A DNA stretch of 64,000 nt from an uncultured Bacteroidales bacterium (GTDB lineage Bacteria > Bacteroidota > Bacteroidia > Bacteroidales > UBA932): the NCBI GenBank assembly GCA_905233275.1, contig CAJODR010000015.1:19560-83559 (forward strand). Reading direction: 5' to 3'. How positions within the stretch are numbered: position 1 is the first letter of the stretch; each line of letters opens with the position of its first letter. Made by a program: the position numbers and the translations under genes. This document shows, piece by piece, positions 25,768 through 34,557 of this stretch. The notes under the pieces are model-generated. The model was not told the origin of the DNA, searched no databases, and worked only from the letters and a program-made list of their open reading frames with translations.

Positions 25768-26706
25768 ATGCTGGCCGATCTTCTTGTACTGCTCCTCGGA
25801 CTTGCCCTGATCGTTTTCGGGGCTGATTATCTTGTGGAAGGGGCTTCCCGCATTGCCCGGAAGGCCGGCGTCAGCCAATTCGTCATCGGACTGACCATCG
25901 TTGGCATGGGTACGTCCGCACCTGAATTTGTCGTCTCCATGATAGGCGCTTTCAAAGGCAGCGCAGATATCGCCATAGGCAATGTCCTAGGATCGAACAT
26001 TTTCAACACGCTGCTTATCCTCGGCGTCACCGCGTTCATCCTCCCCATCGCCATTACGAAGAATAATTTCAGGCGCGACCTCCCCGTCAACCTGGGCGTC
26101 ACTCTGCTGTTTCTCGTTCTCGGATTCTTCGACGGCCTGAGCCGGATTGACGGAGCCATTCTCCTCGCCTGCTTTGCTTTATATATATGGTATTGCTTCC
26201 GCTTCGACGAACATACGGCGGAAGAGGAAGAAGATACATCTACAGGCAAGTTGGCGGTCAATATCCTGTTGGTTCTGGGCGGCCTTGCAGCACTGGTATT
26301 CGGCGGCCGTTTCTTCGTCAATTCTGCGACAGCCCTCGCATACAGGATGGGAGCAAGCGAAAAGTTCGTGGCTGTTACCATTCTTGCCGGAGGTACTTCC
26401 CTGCCGGAGCTGGCCACCTGCGTCGTTGCCGCCGTCAAGAAAAAGGGAGCCCTCGCCCTCGGCAATATCATCGGCTCCAACCTGTTCAATATCCTGCTGA
26501 TTCTCGGATGCTCGGCTGTCATCACGCCCCTCTCCTTCGCGCATATCAAATGGGTTGATGCGGGTGTGCTGACAGCCAGCGCCTTGCTTCTCATGACGGC
26601 GGCATTCACCGGTAAAAACAACAAAATCGACCGCCTGGACGGTGGTATCCTCCTTGCGGTATGGGTCGGCTATCTGGCCTGGCTCATAGTCAATATATCT
26701 GTCTGA
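25768..26706 (+). CDS. Calcium/sodium antiporter (CaCA family)
   Basis: 312 residues, about ten membrane helices in two inverted repeats. Repeat 1 has 'GMGTSAPEFVVSMIGAFKGSADIAIGNVLGSNIFNTLLILG' (alpha-1: GTSAPE; GSNIFN) and repeat 2 has 'LAGGTSLPELATCVVAAVKKKGALALGNIIGSNLFNILLILG' (GTSLPE; GSNLFN). These are the ion-coordinating signatures of the YrbG-type K+-independent Na+/Ca2+ exchanger. A short hydrophilic loop (..AEEEEDTSTG) joins the halves. It sits in the inner membrane and starts the operon that continues, 2 bases later, into the broken cysteate synthase. Confidence 0.9.
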   Translation: MLADLLVLLLGLALIVFGADYLVEGASRIARKAGVSQFVIGLTIVGMGTSAPEFVVSMIGAFKGSADIAIGNVLGSNIFNTLLILGVTAFILPIAITKNNFRRDLPVNLGVTLLFLVLGFFDGLSRIDGAILLACFALYIWYCFRFDEHTAEEEEDTSTGKLAVNILLVLGGLAALVFGGRFFVNSATALAYRMGASEKFVAVTILAGGTSLPELATCVVAAVKKKGALALGNIIGSNLFNILLILGCSAVITPLSFAHIKWVDAGVLTASALLLMTAAFTGKNNKIDRLDGGILLAVWVGYLAWLIVNISV

Positions 26707-26708
26707 AA

Positions 26709-27975
26709 ATGAAAAGATTCACTCCAACAAAGTATTCGCTCATGAACGTCGCCGACGGGCGTATTTTCAAAGACAAGGGCTGGACTCTCGCAGATCCTTT
26801 GTCCAGCGGTCCTTCTCTCGTCAGGGCAGTTTATGAGCAGAAGCAGTTTACTCCTAACGAAAACCTTGAAGGCATCTACCGCTACGCCTCCTGGCTCCCC
26901 ATCTCTCGTATCCTGAAGGGCGCCCAGGGCCCGGTCACGTACAAGAGCAAGGGTCTCGCCCGCGAGCTCGGCCTGGACAATCTCTACCTCACCTTCACGG
27001 GCTATGCTCCCGAAATCGGAGCGGAGACGGCCACCTGCTCGTTCAAGGCTACAGAAGCATACTCCGTCTGCGCACGTCTTCCCAAAGACAACGACCGCAT
27101 TCTTGTGGTCCAGTCTGCTGGCAATACCGCCCGCGCATTCGCCCAGGTGTGCTCCGATAACAACATTCCCCTAGTGGTCTGCATCCCTAGGGACAATGTC
27201 GGCGCCCTCTGGTTCCACAAGAGGCTCCGTCCCTGCGTCAAGATTATCTCACGATGCCATCTCGCTCGGTGACAAGCTCTGCCTCTCAGAGCGATACATG
27301 GCCGAGGGCGGTGCCAAAAACATAGCCCGCCGTGACGGTATGGGTACGACTCTACTCTCAGCCGTGGAGGCCATTGGAGCGATTCCCGACGCCTATTTCC
27401 AGGCGGTCGGCTCCGGCACCGGCACCATCGCCGTATGGGAAAACAATCTCCGCCTCATCGAAGACGGTCGCTTCGGTCGCAAGAAGACCCGCCTCTATGC
27501 TTCGCAGAATGCCCCCTTCACCCTCATGTACGACTCCTGGAAGGCCCATCAGCGCGCCCTCGTCCCCATGACTGCTGAAGAATCACGTACCAAGGCGGCA
27601 GAAATCGACGCAAAAGTCCTCTCCAACCGAAAGCCCCCCTACAGCATCGCCGGAGGCCTCTTCGACGCCCTCTCCGACTCCGCCGGTGACATGTACAAAG
27701 TCACCAACGACGAGCTCAACTACTGGCAGCGCAAGTTCCTCTCCCTCGAGGGCATAGATATCTATTCCGCAGCGGCAGTCGCAGTCGCCTCCCTCGCACA
27801 AGCGGTCAAAAACGGCGACGTCCGCCGCGACGAAGTCATCATGGTCAACGTCACCGGTGGCGGTGAAGAAATGGCAAAAGCCGGCGGCTACTTCATGGCA
27901 ATGCCCGACCTCGTTCTCTCCCCTGATCTCCCCGAAGACGAAATCATAGAAAAAGTAGATAAACTATTTGAATAA
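26709..27975 (+). pseudogene. Cysteate synthase (threonine-synthase-like PLP enzyme), frameshifted
   Basis: Reading from ATG 26709 gives 'YSLMNVADGRIFKDKGWTL', 'PLSSGPSLVRAVYEQ', the PLP-lysine region 'TCSFKATEAYSV' and 'VVQSAGNTARAFAQVCSDNNIPLV', ending in frame at 27272. The reading continues one frame over from about 27250 with 'HDAISLGDKL', 'AEGGAKNIARRDGMGTTLLSAV', 'AYFQAVGSGTGTIAVWE' and 'VNVTGGGEEMAKAGG', to a stop at 27975. Joined, they are a Bacteroidetes cysteate synthase (phosphoserine + sulfite to L-cysteate, first step toward sulfonolipids or coenzyme M). About eight residues expected between 'CVKII' and 'DAI' are missing, so a small deletion plus frameshift sits near 27240-27255. 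It may be a true pseudogene or an assembly error. Confidence 0.75.
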
Positions 27976-27993
27976 TAATAAATTAATCTGATT

Positions 27994-28914
27994 ATGTTCT
28001 ATTTATTGGAAGAAGCAGTTCCGCAGGTAGCGGAAAAGTTGGCGAACCCGGCGGCTGGGGCCAAGGCAGTAGCTGAGACTATCAAGACGACGCCGACTGA
28101 CCAGTTGGTGTCGGGACTTATTGACAGTGCGATCAAGTTTGGCCTGAAGGTGCTTGCTGCGCTGGCGATATTCCTCATCGGTATGTGGGTGATCCGTCTC
28201 GTCAAGAAGGGACTCAACAAGGGATTTACCCGCCGCAAGACTGACAAGACCATCGTGACCTTTGTCAACAGCCTGGTGACGATCGGTATGTGGGTGATTC
28301 TCATCATCATCGCATTCGGCACTCTCGGTGTCAATACGACGTCACTCGCCGCCCTGCTGGCCGCAGGAGGCATGGCAATCGGCATGGCACTCGGCGGCAC
28401 GGTCCAGAACTTTGCCGGCGGCCTTATGATCCTCGTGTTCAAGCCCTTCAAGGTCGGTGACTTCATCGAGGCACAGGGCTTTATGGGTACCGTTTCCGAG
28501 GTCAACATGGTCTCCACCAAACTCATCACCATCGACAACCGCGAGATCATCATCCCCAACGGAGCACTCTCCAACGGCAATATCAACAACATCTCCGCCC
28601 TCCCTCTCCGTCGCGTAGACCAGACCGTCAACGTCGCCTACGGTATTCCTTCAGAGAAAGTCAAAGAGGCCATCCTCGAAATCATCAAGGCCAACCCCAA
28701 GTTCCTGGATGCCACAACAAAGGGCGCTGCAGACCCCTTCGTTTCCGTAATGGGTCTCAAGGAAAGCACCGTCGAATACGTCATCCGCGCCTGGGTCAAC
28801 CCCGCCGACTACTGGGACTGCTGGTTCTATCTCAATGAACACCTCCACGACGACCTCCCCGCCAAAGGCGTCAAATTCTCCTACCGCCACGTCGAAGTCA
28901 ATCTCAACAAGTAA
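27994..28914 (+). CDS. Mechanosensitive ion channel, MscS family
   Basis: 306 residues. Membrane helices are at about 45-70, 90-110 and the pore-lining helix 3 'AALLAAGGMAIGMALGGTVQNFAGGLMILVFKPF', rich in packed Gly/Ala as in MscS TM3. The beta domain 'FKVGDFIEAQGFMGTVSEVNMVSTKLITIDNREIIIPNGALSNG' and the C-terminal alpha/beta part ending '..FSYRHVEVNLNK' are complete. It is a tension-gated channel protecting against hypo-osmotic shock. It starts 18 bases after the cysteate synthase stop, without a clear promoter of its own, and is followed by a strong hairpin. Confidence 0.92.
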   Translation: MFYLLEEAVPQVAEKLANPAAGAKAVAETIKTTPTDQLVSGLIDSAIKFGLKVLAALAIFLIGMWVIRLVKKGLNKGFTRRKTDKTIVTFVNSLVTIGMWVILIIIAFGTLGVNTTSLAALLAAGGMAIGMALGGTVQNFAGGLMILVFKPFKVGDFIEAQGFMGTVSEVNMVSTKLITIDNREIIIPNGALSNGNINNISALPLRRVDQTVNVAYGIPSEKVKEAILEIIKANPKFLDATTKGAADPFVSVMGLKESTVEYVIRAWVNPADYWDCWFYLNEHLHDDLPAKGVKFSYRHVEVNLNK

Positions 28915-28938
28915 ACTTCGCCCAAAGCATAACACTCA

Positions 28939-28970
28939 CAGAGGAGGAAACGACCCCGTTTCCTCCTCTG
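28939..28970. terminator. Long perfect hairpin between convergent genes
   Basis: A 14-base stem, 28939-28952 (CAGAGGAGGAAACG) with 28957-28970 (its exact complement), closes a 4-base loop ACCC. It lies between the MscS stop (28914) and the stop of the HTH gene (28990) and so can serve both directions. The plus-strand tail is only moderately T-rich (CTTTGTAATTTT). Confidence 0.7.
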
Positions 28971-28989
28971 CTTTGTAATTTTAGTCTAG

Positions 28990-29394
28990 CTAAGGTGTGT
29001 AGGTTTCGAAGGTGCCGTCGTTGTAGAAGAGGAGGATACGAGTAATCGTTTTCTCCTCTTTTTTAGGCGGTTGTGCTGGATTATCTAAAGGAGTTACTTT
29101 AGGTGATTCGGCGATTTTTGGCTCTTCTGGGGGCTGATTTAGGACTTCGAAGAGGGAATCGGTGGGATCAGCGGGGATTTCGGCGTCTTTGTACATACGG
29201 CCGCGGCCGTTAATGAGCCAGTCAAGATTGAGCTCTGGGTAATGGAGGGAGAGACTTTCGAGAAAATCGAAGCCCGGCTTGTTGCGTCCGGAGATGATAT
29301 TGGAGACGCTGGCCTTGGCGACCTTGAGTGTGTCGGCAAATTGGGACTGTGTGATGTTTTCTGCGGCTAAAAAACCCGCAAGACGCTTGTTCAT
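28990..29394 (-). CDS. XRE-family helix-turn-helix regulator
   Basis: 134 residues from ATG 29394 (MNKRLAGFLAAENIT). The longer open frame upstream runs through the promoter and operator and is not used. The HTH_3 domain spans about 5-60: 'ITQSQFADTLKVAKASVSNIISGRNKPGFDFLESL', then 'YPELNLDWLINGRGRMYK'. The C-terminal 70 residues are Pro/Lys/Glu-rich and end in 'RILLFYNDGTFETYTP'. This layout is common in Bacteroidetes phage-type or stand-alone repressors. A palindrome over its promoter (29397-29416) suggests self-repression. The target genes are unknown; the gene lies next to a very AT-rich gap. Confidence 0.8.
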   Translation of the reverse strand: MNKRLAGFLAAENITQSQFADTLKVAKASVSNIISGRNKPGFDFLESLSLHYPELNLDWLINGRGRMYKDAEIPADPTDSLFEVLNQPPEEPKIAESPKVTPLDNPAQPPKKEEKTITRILLFYNDGTFETYTP

Positions 29395-29396
29395 GA

Positions 29397-29416
29397 TTGT
29401 AAATTGCTTTTTACAA
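29397..29416. promoter_or_regulatory. Probable operator palindrome of the HTH regulator
   Basis: TTGTAAA (29397-29403) and TTTACAA (29410-29416) are perfect inverted 7-mers separated by 6 bases. They sit between the ATG at 29394 and the -7 element at 29414-29421, overlapping the expected transcription start. A further TTTTACAA half-site lies near 29445. Binding by the adjacent repressor is inferred. Confidence 0.5.
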
Positions 29417-29421
29417 AAATA
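29414..29421 (-). promoter_or_regulatory. Bacteroidetes -7 promoter element for the HTH gene
   Basis: Minus strand TATTTTTG, 20 bases upstream of ATG 29394. It is partly covered by the palindrome at 29397-29416. Confidence 0.55.
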
Positions 29422-29824
29422 AATACAATTATTTGATTTTACAAGAGTGAATACGGGGTTTTTCAACAATCGGTGCATTAATTGTTGATAACTATAGCAA
29501 AGTATTAGATTAGATAAACGTAGTAAATAATTGGGTTTTAATATAGTATTAATTTGAAAATGGTATAAAAATAGATGTTTTACCGGTCATTTTGGTCAAA
29601 AGTTTTGTTTTGTTTAATTCAACAGTACAAATAACATAATATAAATATCTGATATTTAACATAATATGTATTAGTGTAAGTTTATTAGATATTTCCTCTT
29701 ATAATCTTGCGAACAAGTTTAGTTCACAAAATTAAATCACGGGAATAATTCACATTTCTAAACAAATTGACTGTGGTGCGGTTTAATTTCTATAATTCAA
29801 GAAGTTTGTGTAAATTCGCGTCTG

Positions 29825-31036
29825 ATGATGAGACCGAGCATAAAGATTGAAGACTACGCCTATCCTCTGACCGAGGAAAGGATAGCGAAATATCCGCTTC
29901 CGGAGCGGGATGCGTCCAAATTGCTGTATTATTGCGGAGGGAAAGTGTCGGAATATGTGTTCCGGGACCTCCCTTCCCTGCTTCCTGCGGATTCGCTGAT
30001 GATTTTCAACGACACCAAAGTCGTTCCTGCGCGTCTTCATTTTGAGAGGGAGAGTGGCGCCCATATTGAGATATTCTGTCTGGAACCAATTGATCCGGTG
30101 GACTATAACCTCGCTTTTGCATCTTCGCAAAGTTGCTCATGGAAATGTGTAATAGGCAACTCAAAGCGTTGGAAAGGCGATATTCTGCGTCTTTCAAATC
30201 CCGAACAAAACCCGGAAATAGATGCCATTTCACTTAAAGCAACACTTGAGGTAAAGGATGAGCGTACCGGTGTCGTCCGATTCTCCTGGGATGGAGGGCT
30301 CCCCTTCTCCCGCGTACTTGAGATTGCAGGCACTGTGCCCATCCCTCCCTATCTGAATCGTGAGACAGAGGCTCTCGATACGGAGAGATATCAGACATTA
30401 TATGCTAAGATTCGCGGCTCTGTGGCCGCTCCTACAGCCGGGCTACACTTCACTGAAAGGGTGCTGCAGGCTATCAGGGACAAAGGTGTTGTGACTGACA
30501 ATGTCTGTCTGCACGTAGGTGCAGGTACGTTTCTTCCTGTCAAGAGCGCCGATGTCGCCGATCATCCGATGCACCGGGAGCCATTTACTGTTTCACTTGA
30601 GCTGCTTAAGCGCATTCGCGCGAATAAGGGCCCTCTCGTGGCCGTAGGCACGACTTCAGTGCGTACGCTGGAATCCCTTTACTACGCCGGAGTCAAGTGC
30701 ATTCGACAGGGCTCCCCTTCTGATATCACGCAGTGGGAGCCATACGACGAAGAGTATTCCTACACGACAGAAGAGGCCCTGGACGCCCTTATTGGCTATC
30801 TTGAAACCAATGGGCTTTCTGCCCTACGCCTGGGCACCAGAATTATTATAGTGCCCGGATTCCGCTTCCGCCTAACTGACCGCATGGTCACCAATTTTCA
30901 CCAGAGCGAGAGTACGCTCATTCTGCTCATTGCCGCATTTGTTGACGGCGACTGGCGAACCATATATGACTATGCTCTTGCCCATGACTTCCGTTTCCTG
31001 AGCTACGGCGACAGTTCCCTGCTTGTCAGGAAGTGA
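29825..31036 (+). CDS. queA: tRNA preQ1(34) S-adenosylmethionine ribosyltransferase-isomerase
   Basis: 403 residues. Family motifs are clear: 'IAKYPLPERDASKLLYY', 'SLMIFNDTKVVPARLHF', 'PIPPYLNRETEALDTERYQTLYAKIRGSVAAPTAGLHFTERVL', 'CLHVGAGTFLPVKSADVADHPMHREPF', 'VAVGTTSVRTLESLYYAG' and 'TNFHQSESTLILLIAAFVDG'. It transfers the ribosyl of SAM to preQ1 in tRNA to form epoxyqueuosine. The length is longer than the 340-360 of many QueA, as in other Bacteroidales. The promoter is weak (TAAATTCG near 29810). Confidence 0.95.
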   Translation: MMRPSIKIEDYAYPLTEERIAKYPLPERDASKLLYYCGGKVSEYVFRDLPSLLPADSLMIFNDTKVVPARLHFERESGAHIEIFCLEPIDPVDYNLAFASSQSCSWKCVIGNSKRWKGDILRLSNPEQNPEIDAISLKATLEVKDERTGVVRFSWDGGLPFSRVLEIAGTVPIPPYLNRETEALDTERYQTLYAKIRGSVAAPTAGLHFTERVLQAIRDKGVVTDNVCLHVGAGTFLPVKSADVADHPMHREPFTVSLELLKRIRANKGPLVAVGTTSVRTLESLYYAGVKCIRQGSPSDITQWEPYDEEYSYTTEEALDALIGYLETNGLSALRLGTRIIIVPGFRFRLTDRMVTNFHQSESTLILLIAAFVDGDWRTIYDYALAHDFRFLSYGDSSLLVRK

Positions 31037-31045
31037 GATTTTTAT

Positions 31046-31053
31046 TATTTTTG
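31046..31053 (+). promoter_or_regulatory. Possible -7 promoter element before the acyltransferase
   Basis: TATTTTTG, only 8 bases upstream of ATG 31062, so a transcript from it would be nearly leaderless. The gene may instead be read through from queA. Confidence 0.3.
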
Positions 31054-31061
31054 TACCTGTT

Positions 31062-32237
31062 ATGGAAGACTATTCGGAATTCTCAAATATATGCCCGTAC
31101 AATGACGAGGAGGCGTCCGCTGCTCTTGCGAGAGTGGCAGGACATCCGACAGTACCGGCGATATCAAAGCGCATCTTTCCGGACAAGCCGGATACATTCC
31201 TGCGGGACATTCTCCTGAATATCCACAGCGTGGACGAATTCCAGGGCCTGGTGATGTCCAGGGCCATCGACTGGGTCATCCAGACTTCGGCCCACAACTT
31301 CTCCTACGACGGCCTCAGGCATATCACGGCGTTGGAAGAGGCTGGCAAGAAGTACCTCTGCATGTCCAACCACAGGGACATCATCCTCGACCCGGCCATC
31401 ACCCAGCTCATTCTCTTCAAGAACAATCTCCCCGAGACCGAAATCGCCGTCGGAGACAATCTGCTGACGAATTCATTCATCGAAGATCTCATCCGCTCCA
31501 ACCGAATGATCAAGGTCATCAGGGGGATATCGGCCAAGGAGCTGTATCTCAGCTCGCAGTTGCTGTCCAAATACATTCGCCGGTGCATCACATCGGGCAA
31601 GAATGCGATATGGCTTGCTCAGCGCCAGGGACGCACAAAAGACGGCATTGACACTACCGAGCAGGGCCTCCTGAAGATGCTCGACATGAGCGGCAGCGGC
31701 GATTTCACCGCAGACTTCATGGAGCTCAACATTCTCCCCCTGAGCATTTCCTACGAGTATGAGCCCTGCGGCATACTGAAGGCCCGTGAAAAGCTTATTA
31801 CACGCACCACCGGTAAATATGTAAAGTCTTCCGGAGAGGATCTACGTAGTATCGTTTCCGGCATTGTTACCCCCAAGGGCAATATCCACCTCAATATCGG
31901 AAGTCCCCTCACCGAGGAAGAAATCCACCGTGCATCGCTCTGCGACCGCAATGACCGTTACCAGTGGATACGCCACGCAGTGGACTTCCGCATTATATTC
32001 GGCTACAAGCCATGGAAGACCAATTTCATGGCCTACGACATCGTGGAAGGCACTACCAAATACTCTGACCGCTACCAGAAAGAGGATTTGGAAGCATTCC
32101 GCGAATATGTCGAAAAAGAGCTCGCCAAAGTTGAGCCCGAACTCGACAGGGATGCCCTCAGGGATATCTTCCTGCATATTTACTCCAACCCCGTCGTCTC
32201 CCGGGAAAAACTGATGGAGGGCGTTCATCCGGAATGA
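31062..32237 (+). CDS. Glycerophosphate acyltransferase-like protein (PlsB/PlsC domain)
   Basis: 391 residues from ATG 31062 (MEDYSEFSNICPYNDEE), 25 bases after the queA stop. The PlsC/LPLAT domain has motif I 'KYLCMSNHRDIILDPAI' (NHxxxxD), motif II 'IRSNRMIKVIRGISAKELY', motif III 'IWLAQRQGRTKDG' (EGTR-like position) and motif IV 'ILPLSISYEYEP'. No membrane spans are obvious, so it is probably peripheral. It should acylate a glycerophosphate or lysophospholipid; which acyl acceptor is used is not clear. It overlaps the next gene by 4 bases (ATGA). Confidence 0.8.
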   Translation: MEDYSEFSNICPYNDEEASAALARVAGHPTVPAISKRIFPDKPDTFLRDILLNIHSVDEFQGLVMSRAIDWVIQTSAHNFSYDGLRHITALEEAGKKYLCMSNHRDIILDPAITQLILFKNNLPETEIAVGDNLLTNSFIEDLIRSNRMIKVIRGISAKELYLSSQLLSKYIRRCITSGKNAIWLAQRQGRTKDGIDTTEQGLLKMLDMSGSGDFTADFMELNILPLSISYEYEPCGILKAREKLITRTTGKYVKSSGEDLRSIVSGIVTPKGNIHLNIGSPLTEEEIHRASLCDRNDRYQWIRHAVDFRIIFGYKPWKTNFMAYDIVEGTTKYSDRYQKEDLEAFREYVEKELAKVEPELDRDALRDIFLHIYSNPVVSREKLMEGVHPE

Positions 32238-33283
32238 TTTACAGGTGTCTGATACGTCCTGTCCTCAGGCTGTTTCCGAGTGAAATGTCGATGAACGTTT
32301 CACTCCGCCTGCTCCGTTTTTTCCACAAGTGCAGACTCGGCATCCTCGTCCGCATCGGCCACAAGAAGCGCTCCCCTCTCCTCAAGAGGAACGTCTTCGG
32401 GATCAATTTCGCCAATCCCATCGGCCTCGGAGCCGGCATTGACCGCAACGGCGAATGCTGCAACGTATTCAGCGACATGGGATTCGGCTTTGTCGAAATC
32501 GGATCGCTCACCCATCATGAGCAGTCCGGAAGGCCGCGTCCCCGCATTTTCCGCCTCAAGGAATGCGGCGCCATGGCCCAGCGTACCGGATACCCCAACA
32601 AAGGCGTTAAATCGGCCATAAATGCCCTCCGTAAGGATCCACCGCGCTGTCCGGTGGCCGCCAACATTGTATGCCGTCAGGGCAATATGAGTGAAGCCGA
32701 ACTGGTCGAGGATTACCGCAATGCATTCGCGCTGATGTACGACTTCGCTGATTTCTTCGTCATCAATACGGTCATGCCGCCATTCGACGGAGTCGACCTG
32801 CTGGAGGACGTGGACGTGCTGTCGGAAGTGATGGACACGATCCTGGACATGCGCCTCTGCTATGATACGTACAAGCCCGTCCTGCTGAAGGTCTCCGCGG
32901 ATATTTCAAGAGAATCGCTGTCCGAGATACTTGATTACTCCAGGCTTTCCGGCATTGACGGAATAGTCGCGGCAGGTGGCACGACTGCCCCTCCGGAGGA
33001 CCTGAGCGCCTCTGCGGCCAAGCGCGTTGATAAAATCGGCCAGGCTATTTACAGCGGCGCTCCCGTCAAGGAGCGTACTCTGGAGCTGGTTCGTTTTATC
33101 AACTCATATACAGGTGGCACTCTGCCCATAATCGCTTCCGGAGGCATTATGAAGCCTCAGGACGCGGCTGACATGCTGGATGCCGGAGCGTCGCTTGTAG
33201 AGCTCTGCAGCGGCCTTCTGTACAACGGTCCCAAGCTCGTCAAAAACACCGTCAAACATCTCGAATCCATCCAAGGCAAATGA
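32234..33283 (+). CDS. Dihydroorotate dehydrogenase class 2-like protein with altered active site
   Basis: 349 residues. The FMN barrel is well preserved: 'FGINFANPIGLGAGIDRNGE', 'GFVEIGSLTHHEQSGRPRPRIFRLKE', 'PVLLKVSADI' (flavin-contact Lys), 'LPIIASGGIMKPQDA' and 'GASLVELCSGLLYNGP'. But the catalytic loop that normally reads N.SSPNTP is 'INTVMPPFDGVD', so the catalytic serine becomes Met and the second Asn becomes Pro. The orotate-contact 'TNTT' is 'AGGTT', and 'GFNN' is 'GYPN'. It is therefore a PyrD-family flavoprotein that may act on something other than dihydroorotate. It overlaps its neighbours by 4 bases on each side. Confidence 0.72.
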   Translation: MIYRCLIRPVLRLFPSEMSMNVSLRLLRFFHKCRLGILVRIGHKKRSPLLKRNVFGINFANPIGLGAGIDRNGECCNVFSDMGFGFVEIGSLTHHEQSGRPRPRIFRLKECGAMAQRTGYPNKGVKSAINALRKDPPRCPVAANIVCRQGNMSEAELVEDYRNAFALMYDFADFFVINTVMPPFDGVDLLEDVDVLSEVMDTILDMRLCYDTYKPVLLKVSADISRESLSEILDYSRLSGIDGIVAAGGTTAPPEDLSASAAKRVDKIGQAIYSGAPVKERTLELVRFINSYTGGTLPIIASGGIMKPQDAADMLDAGASLVELCSGLLYNGPKLVKNTVKHLESIQGK

Positions 33284-34557
33284 CCACCGCATCAATTTGC
33301 ACCATCGGCGACGAAATCCTCATCGGACAGATCGTCGACACCAATTCATCCCATATCGCCGAAGCACTTGAAGACGCAGGCGTCGAAGTGCGCCGTATGG
33401 TCTCCATAGGAGACAGCCGCGAAGATATCCTGAGAACCCTCAGCGAGGAATTAACCCTCTGCGACATAGTTATTACCACTGGAGGTCTCGGCCCCACCAA
33501 GGACGACATTACTAAGGCCGCGCTGGCTGAATTGTCCGGCAGCAAGGCCTACAAAACAGATGCGGTACAGGCTTCAATAGTCCGTGACATTCTCTCTTCC
33601 CGAGGCCTCGACATACTGCCTTCCAATCTTGCCCAGGCAGACGTTCCGGAGGCTGCAGAAGTACTTCCAAACAGACTCGGGACGGCACCGATTATGGCAT
33701 TCCGTTTTGGCGCTGAAAGGTTTGGCCACGAGTGCTCGCTCTATTCGCTGCCGGGAGTCCCCCATGAGGCTGTTGGGGCTATCCCCCAGATTGTCGACGA
33801 CATCAGGAAGCACTTCACCCTTAGCGATATATGCCACCGCAGCATTATGGTTTACGGCCTCGCCGAATCAGCACTCTCCGAGCTTATCGCGCCTTGGGAG
33901 GATTCGCTGGAAGCGGGAATCCATCTGGCTTATCTTCCGTCTACTCTGACCGGCGTGCGCCTGCGCCTTTCGGTTTACGGAGGAGACGGGCCGGAGGAGA
34001 ATGAGCGCATCGACCGTGCAGTAGATGGCCTCAAGGGTATACTTGGCGACCGGATTTATTCGCTGAACGATGACAATCTGGAGCATGTTGTCGGCACCAT
34101 TCTCAAGTCTTCCGGCAAGACGCTTAGTGTCGCTGAATCCTGCACAGGCGGTGAGATCTCGCACCTGGTAACATCGGTTCCCGGCTCTTCGGCATACTAT
34201 CTCGGCTCTGTGACCTCATACGCAATTTCCGTTAAAGAGAATGTCCTCGGAGTGGATCCGGAAGTAATAAGGACGAAAGGCGTTGTCAGTTCCGAGGTGG
34301 CAGCGGCCATGGCTGAAGGAGTCCGAAAGCTTACCGGTAGCGATTACGCCGTTGCGACGACCGGACTTGCCGGTCCGGACGGAGACGGCAGTTATCCGGT
34401 CGGAACAGTATGGATCGGCATTGCCGGTCCACGCGGCACAAGGACCGAGATGCGGACATACAAAAACGACCGCAAACGCAATATAGAGCGTTTTGCGGCC
34501 GCTTCGCTGGATGCTCTCCGGAGGATGCTACTTGAGGACCTCCGTCATGACGCGTAG
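33280..34557 (+). CDS. cinA: CinA-like protein: MoCF/molybdopterin-binding + nicotinamide-nucleotide amidase
   Basis: 425 residues with two domains: COG1058 (about 1-170; 'ICTIGDEILIGQIVDTNSSHIAEAL', 'VITTGGLGPTKDDITKAAL', 'YSLPGVPHEA') and the C-terminal CinA amidase domain (about 265-420; 'LSVAESCTGGEISHLVTSVPGSSAYYLGSVTSYAISVKENVLGV', 'GVVSSEVAAAMAEGVRKLTGSDYAVATTGLAGPDGDG'). The ADP-ribose pyrophosphatase and NMN deamidase activities known for CinA proteins recycle pyridine nucleotides. It starts inside the previous stop (ATGA) and overlaps the convergent dipeptidase by 30 bases. Confidence 0.93.
   Translation: MTTASICTIGDEILIGQIVDTNSSHIAEALEDAGVEVRRMVSIGDSREDILRTLSEELTLCDIVITTGGLGPTKDDITKAALAELSGSKAYKTDAVQASIVRDILSSRGLDILPSNLAQADVPEAAEVLPNRLGTAPIMAFRFGAERFGHECSLYSLPGVPHEAVGAIPQIVDDIRKHFTLSDICHRSIMVYGLAESALSELIAPWEDSLEAGIHLAYLPSTLTGVRLRLSVYGGDGPEENERIDRAVDGLKGILGDRIYSLNDDNLEHVVGTILKSSGKTLSVAESCTGGEISHLVTSVPGSSAYYLGSVTSYAISVKENVLGVDPEVIRTKGVVSSEVAAAMAEGVRKLTGSDYAVATTGLAGPDGDGSYPVGTVWIGIAGPRGTRTEMRTYKNDRKRNIERFAAASLDALRRMLLEDLRHDA

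Larger units (their letters stand above)
29395..29824. other. AT-rich intergenic stretch (430 bp) with no supportable gene
   Basis: Bases 29521-29760 contain 54 G or C of 240 (about 23%), against roughly half elsewhere. The left end holds the HTH promoter and operator. The right end has TAAATTCG at about 29810, a weak -7-like element 8 bases before queA. Several A/T inverted and direct repeats are seen, but no open frame with coding character, no tRNA-like fold and no DnaA boxes were found. Confidence 0.6.
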
